In this document: positions 30,125 to 39,975 of the stretch, piece after piece | How positions within the stretch are numbered: the stretch's first letter is position 1 | Layout of the letters: each line of letters starts with the position of its first letter | Assembly (NCBI GenBank): GCA_012960465.1 | Contig: DUBF01000098.1 | Location: forward strand, 38,231 to 102,230 | Length of the DNA stretch: 64,000 nucleotides | Direction of reading: 5' to 3' | Source of the DNA: Rhodospirillales bacterium | GTDB lineage: Bacteria; Pseudomonadota; Alphaproteobacteria; Rhodospirillales; UBA2165 | Translations under genes and position numbers: made by a program | Notes under the pieces: model-generated | The model's input: the letters and a program-made list of their open reading frames with translations, nothing else | The model's database searches: none | What the model was told of the DNA's origin: nothing

Positions 30125-30529
30125 CTATTGAATTGTCTTTACTTGATTATTCTCACCTGAAACAGGTGGTGGCGGAGAAGCGCTCGCCTGATGGTGCATT
30201 ATGCGCCAAAAACCCTCTTCACGCACAAAAATATTCGTAGCAACCAGGGTTGCCATTTTAAATTCTTCATAACAAATAACAACAGCCATATCGTTATAGA
30301 TGTTAGCCATAGCTCCTTCTATAGTAAAACTGGGGCCGTCGTGATTAGCTAGAATACTATTCCAGCTTTCAATTACAAGATCCCGGCCCAAAAGGTGATT
30401 CCAACCTGGATGAATACAGCTAATAGTCGGGATTCGTGCCCAAAGATCGTCCATAGCTTCTATATCATGATTCATGAATGCAACATAAAATGCATCGTTT
30501 GCGAATAAAACAGCAGCTTGATCTGACAT
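30125..30529 (-). CDS. SnoaL/NTF2-like (DUF4440-type) protein
   Basis: FYVAFMNHDIEAMDDLWARIPTISCIHPGWNHLLGRDLVIESW...FWRIMHHQAS. Confidence 0.8.
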   Translation of the reverse strand: MSDQAAVLFANDAFYVAFMNHDIEAMDDLWARIPTISCIHPGWNHLLGRDLVIESWNSILANHDGPSFTIEGAMANIYNDMAVVICYEEFKMATLVATNIFVREEGFWRIMHHQASASPPPPVSGENNQVKTIQ

Positions 30530-30636
30530 CTAATGAACCTGGCCTCAAACACATTTAATCGTCAAAATCAGCGGGATAATTAAACAATAACATTACAAGT
30601 ACTTATAGTTAATGGTTATATCTGTTAATATTATAA

Positions 30637-32544
30637 TTATGCTGCGGAATGATTTCTGATCTCATCGCGGTATATTTCATCGCGTTCACTCTTGGTCAAT
30701 TTCTTCTCGAAAGGATTTTCTTCTTCCTTCCAGTAAATTTTTGCGGCTCGGCGAGCCACCCGAGTCCGCAGTAAATTTTCTGCTTTGGCCATATTTCTAT
30801 CAGCAACTCTGCTAAGTCTAGCAGCGCCAAATGACTGATAAATTTCAAGTGCTCTCCCAAAAGACTCGGCCGCACCCTCTAAATGCTCGAAGTCTTTGCT
30901 CAAACGTCCAAGTAAAAATAAAGCAGATCCTAAATTATTTTGTGTGGCTGCCCACAATAGCGGGGTTTCAAGCCGACTGCGCACCTGAAGTGCCTCCTGA
31001 CACGTTAAAACAGCCCTATCCAATATTTTAGGATTACGGGATAAATCACCCCATACTTGAAGTGCTTGACCAAGATTGTGTTTTAACTCGCTCCATTTTA
31101 ACGGGTTTTCAAATTTTGAAAATACACGCAGAGCTGACTGATATGCCACAACTGATTCTTTTAATAGATCTGATTCTCCTTTTACCGAGTCTAAACGATA
31201 GAGCATACTGCCAATTCGGCTTTGAATACTTCCCCATTCCCTAGGAAAATCAACTAACGTATACACTTCAAGAATTTCTTTAAGAGTATTAATAGTATTT
31301 TCTAGGATCTCCGGATCATTAGACCGCTCACCTAAACCTTGCCTAATACGGCAAAGATGCAATTGCACATTTGCCCATGCGATTGGATCAATATCCTTAG
31401 ATATTGTATCCATAACTTCCTGATATGCATTAGCTGCTTTTGTAAGCCAATTCGGGTCACTCATATGATAGCCTATTAATGCGGTCACATTACCATAACA
31501 CACCTGAATGGTATTTTGGTCCTGCAACAAAAGCTCATGAGGTGGCTCTTGTCTAGTTTGTTGAGCGGATTCTAAAGCCGGCAATAAAAGAGGTTTGATT
31601 AAAAGCCGTTGCGTCTCAGTCCTAGGCATAATAGCAGCAACAGCAACGGCATAAAGAAGTTTGCTAAATTCTGATCCAAAATTAGTGGGCATAGCGAGAC
31701 GGTCCGATATTAAAAATCCTCCCGGATGATCTGCGTCCCCAGCCTGCGTAACAAAACGCAAATGAATGACAGTCCCAACCTCATTAACATCTCCCCAAAT
31801 CAATAAATCTGCTTTATCTCTAGCTAAACACTGACGCCCAATCGTTAACGCTGATTGCAGAAACACGGCTGACCGATATCCAGTATTTTCAATAGGGAGA
31901 GGCTCGTTATATGCCTTAACGCGCAATTCGGGCCGATTTGATAAGGCGCGCATTAGCAAATTTGTCTGAGTGCCATCTTTATCACCAGCTAAGCGAGCCA
32001 CTCTAAATTCAAGTAAACGTCGTTTATCCGGCGATTTACTGAATAAACTTCTAATTGCATCCCATAGTGTTGCCTGACCGCCAGATAGTTTTCTGGAGCC
32101 AACAGATAGGGTGGCAATTTTTGATGTTTTAGCCGGCGAGCTTAATACACTCGAATGAACAGCCATTTCATTGGAATTACGCAGTCTTTCAGCTAAATTA
32201 CTTATAACGGATAAAGCTACGTCAGGCTGCTCTTTGATAGATGTCAGAAATCCCTCATGTTCTATTACATCTAAAGCCACTGAACCTACCGCCCGGGCCG
32301 TTGTAGTTCTTGCTGAGCGATCTAAAATACCCATCTCACCAATAATAGCGCCCACAGACAATAATTCTAACCGTAAAAAACCACCGTCTGAACCGACTGG
32401 CGCATTTTTCAAGAGCTCCACCTGACCGGAAGAAATCATAAAGGCAGACGAACTTACATCACCCTCTCGAAAAATTATATCACCATCAGCAAATTTCTTT
32501 TCAGTATTTTTCATTTTCAATTTCCAAGCACAGTTTCTATTCAC
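30637..32544 (-). CDS. Cyclic-nucleotide-binding domain protein with C-terminal TPR repeats
   Basis: N-terminal cNMP fold (GDIIFREGDVSSSAFMISSGQVELLK...LSVGAIIGEMGILDRSARTTTARAV); C-terminal tandem repeats (LKHNLGQALQVWGD, TQNNLGSALFLLGR). Start probably the internal MKNTEKKF. Confidence 0.82.
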   Translation of the reverse strand: MNRNCAWKLKMKNTEKKFADGDIIFREGDVSSSAFMISSGQVELLKNAPVGSDGGFLRLELLSVGAIIGEMGILDRSARTTTARAVGSVALDVIEHEGFLTSIKEQPDVALSVISNLAERLRNSNEMAVHSSVLSSPAKTSKIATLSVGSRKLSGGQATLWDAIRSLFSKSPDKRRLLEFRVARLAGDKDGTQTNLLMRALSNRPELRVKAYNEPLPIENTGYRSAVFLQSALTIGRQCLARDKADLLIWGDVNEVGTVIHLRFVTQAGDADHPGGFLISDRLAMPTNFGSEFSKLLYAVAVAAIMPRTETQRLLIKPLLLPALESAQQTRQEPPHELLLQDQNTIQVCYGNVTALIGYHMSDPNWLTKAANAYQEVMDTISKDIDPIAWANVQLHLCRIRQGLGERSNDPEILENTINTLKEILEVYTLVDFPREWGSIQSRIGSMLYRLDSVKGESDLLKESVVAYQSALRVFSKFENPLKWSELKHNLGQALQVWGDLSRNPKILDRAVLTCQEALQVRSRLETPLLWAATQNNLGSALFLLGRLSKDFEHLEGAAESFGRALEIYQSFGAARLSRVADRNMAKAENLLRTRVARRAAKIYWKEEENPFEKKLTKSERDEIYRDEIRNHSAA

Positions 32545-32922
32545 TACAATGCAATTATGCTGCCAGTTATGCTATTCCAAGTAAAAAAATTGAAGTCCAC
32601 AACTCATTGATAATAAAGAAAAATCCAACTAATCCTCCGATCTAAATTCATTTTATTATGATTTGAGGATTATTTAGAGATGTAATAGGTAAATTTGACC
32701 GAGTTGTACTGATCAAAAGACTTTAATTGTGGTAAGAAGCGTATTTTTTAATGAACTATACGTATAATAGGCTAAATCATAGTTCGAATGGTAGATAAGG
32801 GTCGAAGCCAAACGAAATACCTCATAATAATATCAAAAAAGCGTAAATAATAATATATAGACTATAGTTATCTCTGGATAACACTTCAAAAAAGACTTAC
32901 TTCCCCGATTATGGTTATCATC

Positions 32923-33318
32923 CTAATAAGACTTATAAGATTTTTCTTCCATAATTTCAGAACCAAGCAACACGTTAATCTCACGCTTTAAGTTAGCCCT
33001 TTTATCATTAGTGATATAAACCGCTCGGGCTAAATTGATAAACTTTTGGGAATAGTCATTAACTCTTTCGCAGGCTCGTATATCGTCCTCAATACCCCAA
33101 AGCTCTTCATTAACTGCCTTAAGTTCCAACTTCAACACATCAAACTTTGGCGAACTTGTAATCTCTTCGTCGAGTTTCGAAGTCAAAATACCCAATTCAT
33201 GTTGTACGTTAGCAAGCTGTTTGCCATTCTTTATACGCTCAGATTTAATCAAAAGAATAGTAATCTTATCAATCAACTCACCGGGGGCAATTTCAATCAA
33301 AACAGATTTTATAGGCAT
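32923..33318 (-). CDS. DUF6165-like protein
   Basis: IEIAPGELIDKITILLIKSERIKNGKQLANVQHEL; recalled family pattern. Confidence 0.65.
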   Translation of the reverse strand: MPIKSVLIEIAPGELIDKITILLIKSERIKNGKQLANVQHELGILTSKLDEEITSSPKFDVLKLELKAVNEELWGIEDDIRACERVNDYSQKFINLARAVYITNDKRANLKREINVLLGSEIMEEKSYKSY

Positions 33319-34467
33319 TTAAGTTTTACTTTCATCCATTTGACTGATTGTAGTTAGATTATTCCTATCAGATTGATTTAAACCTTCAACATAAACTGAC
33401 TGAGAGGGGAAGGCAAAGCTTGAACCCGCACTGTCGACGATTTTCATAAAGGCTAACATATGCTCCTCTACAATTTTACGCCACAACAACCAATCTGTGG
33501 TCTTAGTAAAATAATAAAGGTTAATATCAACACTTGAGGCATTAAAGGCAACGAGATGAACCATTTCAGTTACACTATGATCCACCCGATCATCTTCAGA
33601 AATAAAGGTCCTAATATTACTTAAGATAGTTTCAAATTGATCCGAGGTTGTCGAGTAGACGAGCCCTATATCCATTTTAACACGACGATTTGACATCCTC
33701 GACCAATTGGTAATTGCTGCATTAGCTATGATGCCATTAGGAATACTTTGAAGCGTTTTAGAAAATTTTCGTATTTTAACTGTTGATAGGGTTATCTGTT
33801 CAACCGTGCCGTGCCCAATGCTAGGGGCCTCTATCCAATCACCCACACTAAAAGCCCTATCAATTAATATAAGTTTTATACCTCCAAACAAATTAGAAAC
33901 AGCATCTTTGGCAGCAAAAGCAAAAGGTAAAGATAAAACACCAATACCAGCAAAATATGGCCACGGATTAATTCCCCATTGAGCAAGAACGGCAACAACC
34001 CCAGATCCAAATAAAAATACTTTCAGAAATTTAAGAAGATAATTTTTTACTTCGTTGGCAACAGGCCCGGCAAGTCTAGCTAATAAACGGTCAAAAAACA
34101 TAGATATTGGGTCCACCAGCTGGAACCCAGTCCAAAAAATAGTAAACGCAATGAGAGACTTTATTATACGGATCAAAATTACTTCCGTATGACTTCCAAA
34201 CGAAATCCAATTAACAGTAAAAGAGAGACCAATGATAAAAAATAAAAACATAAGAGGTTGTTGCAATGCCTTTATGATTTTATCATCAATATCGGTCTCA
34301 GTAAGGTTAGCCCAGCGCTTAAGTCGTGCAATTACGGTACGAGCAAAAAACTTCCGCATAAGAATAAAGCTAAATAGAACAACAGCAGCAGTAGCCATTT
34401 CGCCAACTGTAATCCCGAAAAAATCACTAGTCCAAACTGTTTTAAATTCATCCATTATAAATTCCAT
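33319..34467 (-). CDS. MscS-type mechanosensitive channel
   Basis: PWPYFAGIGVLSLPFAFAAKDAVSNLFGGIKLILIDRAFSVGDWIEA...GTVEQITLSTVKIR. Confidence 0.9.
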   Translation of the reverse strand: MEFIMDEFKTVWTSDFFGITVGEMATAAVVLFSFILMRKFFARTVIARLKRWANLTETDIDDKIIKALQQPLMFLFFIIGLSFTVNWISFGSHTEVILIRIIKSLIAFTIFWTGFQLVDPISMFFDRLLARLAGPVANEVKNYLLKFLKVFLFGSGVVAVLAQWGINPWPYFAGIGVLSLPFAFAAKDAVSNLFGGIKLILIDRAFSVGDWIEAPSIGHGTVEQITLSTVKIRKFSKTLQSIPNGIIANAAITNWSRMSNRRVKMDIGLVYSTTSDQFETILSNIRTFISEDDRVDHSVTEMVHLVAFNASSVDINLYYFTKTTDWLLWRKIVEEHMLAFMKIVDSAGSSFAFPSQSVYVEGLNQSDRNNLTTISQMDESKT

Positions 34468-34498
34468 ACCGCATTAACGCTCGTTTAGTTTAATTATA

Positions 34499-35116
34499 TC
34501 ATTTGTATTGACCATAAATATTATTTTCAACCATTTCTTCAAGCTCTTCCAATGTCTCCGCACTAATGACTTTTTGGGCTATGTGATAGCTAAATCCGGC
34601 CCGCGCCAATTTAGCCATGTCTTTTTCTCGAAACTCGTTTCGTTTATCTAGGATCTCTCGGAAAGGCCCTAGACGTCGTTTACGAGAAAATATTATTGAT
34701 GCTGTTAGCTCAGGATCCTCATTATCACACTTTAGAAGTTCTAAACTCTCATTAATTACCTCAGCCGCAAACCCTCTTTCCATAAGTTTTGCTCGAATTG
34801 TTCGCTCAGATAAACCGCGACGTCTTAAACTAGCAGCTCGAACCTGTGCAAACTGCAGGTCATCTAATAGCCCAATTCTAACAAATCGCGATATTAACTG
34901 ATCAACAATCTCAGCTCCCTCTTCAAAGTTAGTGTTATGATATTGCGCCGAACGTTTTACACGCCGTATCATTACTCGACGAAAGTTCTCACTCGAAGAA
35001 GAAAAGCGTTGTAAATAATACAATGCCGCATTCTCTAGGGACTTTGATGTCACTTTTCGCGGGACTTTTCTCTTTTGAGATTCTAGTTTAAAATGCTCAA
35101 TCACTGAATTCATCAT
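34499..35116 (-). CDS. recX: Regulatory protein RecX
   Basis: ALYYLQRFSSSSENFRRVMIRRVKR...LDDLQFAQVRAASLRRRGLSERTIRAKLMERGF; start MMNSVIEHF at 35116 avoids overlap with the divergent permease. Confidence 0.8.
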   Translation of the reverse strand: MMNSVIEHFKLESQKRKVPRKVTSKSLENAALYYLQRFSSSSENFRRVMIRRVKRSAQYHNTNFEEGAEIVDQLISRFVRIGLLDDLQFAQVRAASLRRRGLSERTIRAKLMERGFAAEVINESLELLKCDNEDPELTASIIFSRKRRLGPFREILDKRNEFREKDMAKLARAGFSYHIAQKVISAETLEELEEMVENNIYGQYK

Positions 35117-35197
35117 ATAAATGTGGTTGGGTTTGTCTCTCCTACTGTATATACCAATTTTCTCCTCATCCTGATACCCAAGAACGAAAAATTTAAC

Positions 35198-36043
35198 ATG
35201 CAAAATCCAAGGCGTAAAACTAAAGCGAATATAAATACCATGCTAGAAAACCGACCCCAAACGGATCCAGCAATTGGCAAACGTAACTGGATTGGCTTAA
35301 AAACACTCTATTTGAGGGAAACAAAACGCTTCTTAAAAGTCTATATTCAAACTGTGATCGCACCAGTGGTTTCAACATTAATTTTTTTAGCAATTTTTAC
35401 GCTCGCAATTGGTCGCCTACGGGGCAATATCAACGGCATACCCTTTATTCAATTTTTAGCTCCTGGCCTAATTATGATGGCAATACTGCAAAATGCATTT
35501 GCAAATGCCACGTCTTCCCTGATGGGAGCAAAAATGCAAGGAAATATTGTTGATACCTTAATGCCTCCTCTAACCTCCCTTGAACTAGTGTTCGCTTATG
35601 CGAGCGGGGGAGCAACACGAGGTCTAACAGTTGGTATTGCTGTTACAGTCGCTATGACCCCTTTCACCTCGCTGATGCCAGCCAACATATTTCTCATATT
35701 ATTTCATTCAATCGCAGCCTCCTACATGATGGCTGTACTTGGTGTAATCAGTGGTATTTGGGCTGATAAGAATGAGCAAGTGGCTGTAATCACAGGCTTC
35801 ATAGTCACACCGCTTTCATTTCTTTCTGGCACTTTCTATTCAATAGAACGTCTGCCAGAGTTTCTCCAGACCCTGACTATGTTCAATCCATTTTTCTATG
35901 CTATCGACGGTTTGCGGGCAGGGTTCATTGGCCATTCTGATGGCCCTATTTTCCAAGGAATTCTCGTTATGGGTGGCGTAAATATAACGCTTTGGATCTT
36001 TTGTCATCGATTAATTGCGAGTGGGTACAAATTGAAGGAATAA
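35198..36043 (+). CDS. ABC-2 type permease (copy 1 of 3)
   Basis: YLRETKRFLKVYIQTVIAPVVSTLIFLAIF...FIQFLAPGLIMMAILQNAFANATSSLM...PLSFLSGTFYSIERLPE. Confidence 0.88.
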   Translation: MQNPRRKTKANINTMLENRPQTDPAIGKRNWIGLKTLYLRETKRFLKVYIQTVIAPVVSTLIFLAIFTLAIGRLRGNINGIPFIQFLAPGLIMMAILQNAFANATSSLMGAKMQGNIVDTLMPPLTSLELVFAYASGGATRGLTVGIAVTVAMTPFTSLMPANIFLILFHSIAASYMMAVLGVISGIWADKNEQVAVITGFIVTPLSFLSGTFYSIERLPEFLQTLTMFNPFFYAIDGLRAGFIGHSDGPIFQGILVMGGVNITLWIFCHRLIASGYKLKE

Positions 36044-36048
36044 AGTTA

Positions 36049-36855
36049 TTGTCATCCAAAATAAACAGACTTGAAATTAGACCCGTTGTGACGGGCACCA
36101 ATTGGCAAGGTATTAGGACGCTTTATGCTAAAGAAGTACATCGATATTTAAAAATATTCGGTCAAACCTTGCTTGCTCCCATTATCACAACGCTCTTATT
36201 CTTAACAGTCTTTGGAGTAGTCTTTGGTGATGGACGAACAGTGGGCAAACTGACTTATATTGAATTTTTAGCGCCAGGACTATTGATGATGACAATTTTG
36301 CAAAATGCATTTGCCAATACGTCGACATCGCTTATCAGCCAAAAAATTAACGAGAGTATAGTTGATACTTTAATGCCGCCGCTAAGTCCCCTAGAACTGA
36401 CAATCGGCTTTATCTTAGGAGGAGCAACCCGAGGTCTCATGGTTGCTATCGGGGTTGGACTAAGCCTCGCACTGGTCATACCAATTTCATTTCACAATCC
36501 AAGTGCGATTATTTTTTTTGCTTTTGGTGCGGCCCTTATGATGGGCTCAATGGGAATGATGACTGGTATTTGGGCAGAAAAGTTTGATCATGTCTCGACT
36601 GTCACCAACTTTATTATCTTACCCCTTTCATTTTTGAGTGGTACGTTTTTTCCAATAAGCCGTTTTCCCGAAACCTTGCAAACAGCAAGCCATTATAATC
36701 CGTTTTTTTATTTAATAGATGGCTTACGCTTCGGATTTACGAACCAATCAACTGGTTCAATTGAGACCGGAGTTTTTTTTATTATTATTTTTAACATCCT
36801 ACTTTGGTTAACTTGTTATTGGATGTTACGCACAGGCTACAAGATTAAGGATTGA
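36049..36855 (+). CDS. ABC-2 type permease (copy 2 of 3)
   Basis: YAKEVHRYLKIFGQTLLAPIITTLLFLTVF...IEFLAPGLLMMTILQNAFANTSTSLI; probable TTG start at 36049 with AAGGAA upstream. Confidence 0.85.
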   Translation: MSSKINRLEIRPVVTGTNWQGIRTLYAKEVHRYLKIFGQTLLAPIITTLLFLTVFGVVFGDGRTVGKLTYIEFLAPGLLMMTILQNAFANTSTSLISQKINESIVDTLMPPLSPLELTIGFILGGATRGLMVAIGVGLSLALVIPISFHNPSAIIFFAFGAALMMGSMGMMTGIWAEKFDHVSTVTNFIILPLSFLSGTFFPISRFPETLQTASHYNPFFYLIDGLRFGFTNQSTGSIETGVFFIIIFNILLWLTCYWMLRTGYKIKD

Positions 36856-36859
36856 CTTA

Positions 36860-37657
36860 ATGTTAATTTTTGAAACCCGGCCTCGAAACGGTCGTTGGAA
36901 TATGATAGGCACTTGGGCTCTTTACCGCAGAGAAGTGTTACGATTTTTTAAAATAGCAGCCCAAACTTTCTTTGCTCCAGTAATAACGGCACTTTTATTT
37001 TTAGCTATTTTTAATCTCGCTTTTTCCGGCCAAGGGCGTTCTGTGGATGGTATACCGTTCATTCAATTTCTTGTCCCAGGATTGACCTTAATGGCAGCGA
37101 TGACGGCTTCCTTCGCTAATGCGTCTTTTTCCTTAATGTTTGAAAAAATGGTCGAGACCATTGTCGACACACTAATGCCACCCATGTCACCGGGCGAGCT
37201 CACAGCAGGCTACGTTTTAGCAAGTACCACGCGCGGCCTTTTAGTAGGAATTGCTGTTTTAATTGGCATGCTAATTTTTACCACGGTCAAAATTCATTCT
37301 TGTACCTTCGTTTTGTTTTATGCAATCGCGGCGTCGATGTTAATGTCCGTTCTTGGTCTAGTTACTGCGATCTGGGCTGAAAAAATAGATCACGTTGCCT
37401 CAATCAATAACTTTATAATCCTTCCTCTAACTTTCTTATCTGGCACATTTTATTCAACTCAACATTTACCAGAAACGTTCCAAAAGATCGCGCATTTTAA
37501 CCCATTTTTCTATGTAATTGATGGTTTTCGCTATGGCTTCTTGGGGGTCCATGATGGTAGTTTAGTCACAGGCATCGTATTATTAACAACTCTAATAGTA
37601 TTTTTTTGGTTCACCTGTGTACAGCTTTTTGCCAGTGGCTATAAGCTCAAATCATAA
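36860..37657 (+). CDS. ABC-2 type permease (copy 3 of 3)
   Basis: YRREVLRFFKIAAQTFFAPVITALLFLAIF...FIQFLVPGLTLMAAMTASFANASFSLMF. Confidence 0.88.
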   Translation: MLIFETRPRNGRWNMIGTWALYRREVLRFFKIAAQTFFAPVITALLFLAIFNLAFSGQGRSVDGIPFIQFLVPGLTLMAAMTASFANASFSLMFEKMVETIVDTLMPPMSPGELTAGYVLASTTRGLLVGIAVLIGMLIFTTVKIHSCTFVLFYAIAASMLMSVLGLVTAIWAEKIDHVASINNFIILPLTFLSGTFYSTQHLPETFQKIAHFNPFFYVIDGFRYGFLGVHDGSLVTGIVLLTTLIVFFWFTCVQLFASGYKLKS

Positions 37658-37854
37658 AATTACCAGGACCTTAGCCAAAATTAGATATAAAATTCTCATT
37701 TCTAATAGTTTAATGTCTTTAATTATAATATAGCGTCATTAATACATGTTGATCCATTTTTATTGACAAATAGATGGGAGATTCAGATACTCCGTCGTTT
37801 TGCTAGATAGCTCCGTATTTATATGCTGTTTAGTTATTTTATTAGGAGGCCATA

Positions 37855-39030
37855 ATGACATCAGCAATCATGCCCACATATGCACCGGCAGATATTGCTT
37901 TCGAATACGGAGAAGGTATTTATTTATTTTCGCCAGAAGGTAAAAAATATGTAGACTTTAGTTCAGGTATTGCAGTGAATTCACTCGGCCATTCCCACCC
38001 TCATTTGGTTCAAGCAATCCAGAACCAGGCTGGTAAGGTTATCCACTATTCCAATCTCTATAAAATTCTAGGTCAAGAACTCCTCGCGAAAAGACTTGTG
38101 GATAATAGCTTTGCAAGCTCAGTTTTCTTCTGCAACTCTGGCGCTGAAGCGGTGGAGTGCGGAATAAAAATAGTTAGACGCCATCATGTTCAAAATGGCA
38201 ACCCGGAGAAAACCCGAATTATAACCTGCTCTGGGGGTTTTCATGGTAGAACACTTGCGGCGCTCTCGGCCGCCAAAAATGAAAAGCATACAGCTGGATT
38301 TTTTCCCATGCTTGATGGTTTTGATCAAGTATCGTTTGATAATTTGGATCAAATGCAGAATGCCATCACCAATAAGACCGCAGCAATATTAGTCGAGCCC
38401 ATTCAGGGGGAAGGGGGGATAAACAATGCAGATACTAATTATTTTAAAAAGTTAAGAAGTATGGCAGGTGAAGCTGGTATTCTGTTGTTTATGGATGAGG
38501 TCCAGACCGGTATTGGTAGAACGGGAAAATTATTTGCCCATGAATGGGCTAAAATCCAGCCTGATATTATGGCTATTGCTAAAGGTCTCGGTGGTGGATT
38601 TCCTGTGGGTGCTTGCTTAGCTAATGAAAAAACGACAAAGACCATGGCCCCTGGAACTCACGGGTCAACTTTCGGTGGCAATCCATTGGCATCAGCAGCT
38701 GCAAACGCCGTTCTAGATATTGTCTTAGATGATGGTTTCTTAGATGATGTTCAACGCAAAGGTATATACTTGAAAAACCAACTTGCGTTTATTGTTGCCA
38801 AGCACAAATTCCTTGGCGAAATCCGAGGACAAGGCCTATTGGTCGGCGTAGTTTGTGATGATAGCGTCGTTAATTTAGATATAGTCAAGGAGGCCGAGGC
38901 TAGGGGCCTTCTAACAGTACCTGCAGGCAACAACGTTATCAGGTTTATTCCTCCATTAATTATCACTGAGACTGAGATCGACGAAGGCTTATCCCTTTTT
39001 GATCAGGCATGTAATAGCTTTAATTGCTAG
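37855..39030 (+). CDS. argD: Acetylornithine aminotransferase
   Basis: Class III aminotransferase with FMDEVQTGIGRTGKLFAHEW, AIAKGLGGGFPVGA; followed by argF. Confidence 0.93.
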   Translation: MTSAIMPTYAPADIAFEYGEGIYLFSPEGKKYVDFSSGIAVNSLGHSHPHLVQAIQNQAGKVIHYSNLYKILGQELLAKRLVDNSFASSVFFCNSGAEAVECGIKIVRRHHVQNGNPEKTRIITCSGGFHGRTLAALSAAKNEKHTAGFFPMLDGFDQVSFDNLDQMQNAITNKTAAILVEPIQGEGGINNADTNYFKKLRSMAGEAGILLFMDEVQTGIGRTGKLFAHEWAKIQPDIMAIAKGLGGGFPVGACLANEKTTKTMAPGTHGSTFGGNPLASAAANAVLDIVLDDGFLDDVQRKGIYLKNQLAFIVAKHKFLGEIRGQGLLVGVVCDDSVVNLDIVKEAEARGLLTVPAGNNVIRFIPPLIITETEIDEGLSLFDQACNSFNC

Positions 39031-39039
39031 GAGAAAATT

Positions 39040-39963
39040 ATGTCGGTACAGCAAGCGCCTAGACATTTTCTTGATATTAACCAATTCAGTAACTCAACTT
39101 TACGTTCAATCTTAAACAAAGCGATTGAATATAAAAAAGCTGGAAGAAACTTTAACAAGCCACTGCTAGATCATACGTTGGTACTAATTTTTGAGAAATC
39201 TTCAACCAGGACCCGCGTCTCATTTGAAGTTGGCATGCGACAGTTAGGGGGGGATGTCGTGGTATTAGGCCCTAGAGACTCACAAATGGGTCGCGGTGAA
39301 AGCATTGGTGATACTGCGCGCGTACTCTCTCGATTTTCTGATGTTATAATGATCCGAACTGATTCTCATAAAAAACTTGAATTGCTTGCGGAAAACTCTT
39401 CGGTCCCTGTCATTAATGGGCTAACCGATGATAGCCACCCCTGTCAAATTATGGCTGATATCATGACTTTTGAGGAACATCGTGGTTCAATTGAAGGAAA
39501 AACAATTGCTTGGGTTGGTGATGGCAATAACGTTGCAACAAGTTGGCTACATGCAGCCGTAAAATTCAACTTTAACTTCAAGATTGCAACTCCCGCCGAA
39601 TTGAAATTGCCGGAAAGTCAAATTGAATGCGCAATTTCAGAAGGTTGTAATGTAACAATCACCAGCATTGCAAAAGAAGCAGTAAAAGGTGCAGATTGCG
39701 TTGTCGCAGACACTTGGGTGTCCATGGGTGCTGACAATGATCGAAGCAAAAAAATTAAACTATTAGAGCCTTTTCAAGTCAATGAGGACTTGATGGCTTT
39801 AGCTAATTCTGATGCACTCTTCATGCATTGCCTGCCGGCACACAGGGGCGAAGAGGTAACCAGCAGCGTTATCGATGGCAAACAAAGTGTTGTCTGGGAT
39901 GAGGCTGAAAACCGTCTTCATGCACAAAAAGGCATACTATCTTATTGTCTAAACATTATCTGA
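39040..39963 (+). CDS. argF: Ornithine carbamoyltransferase
   Basis: FEKSSTRTRVSFEVGMRQLGG, DDSHPCQIMAD, FMHCLPAHRGEEV. Confidence 0.95.
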   Translation: MSVQQAPRHFLDINQFSNSTLRSILNKAIEYKKAGRNFNKPLLDHTLVLIFEKSSTRTRVSFEVGMRQLGGDVVVLGPRDSQMGRGESIGDTARVLSRFSDVIMIRTDSHKKLELLAENSSVPVINGLTDDSHPCQIMADIMTFEEHRGSIEGKTIAWVGDGNNVATSWLHAAVKFNFNFKIATPAELKLPESQIECAISEGCNVTITSIAKEAVKGADCVVADTWVSMGADNDRSKKIKLLEPFQVNEDLMALANSDALFMHCLPAHRGEEVTSSVIDGKQSVVWDEAENRLHAQKGILSYCLNII

Positions 39964-39975
39964 TGTAGCTTAATT

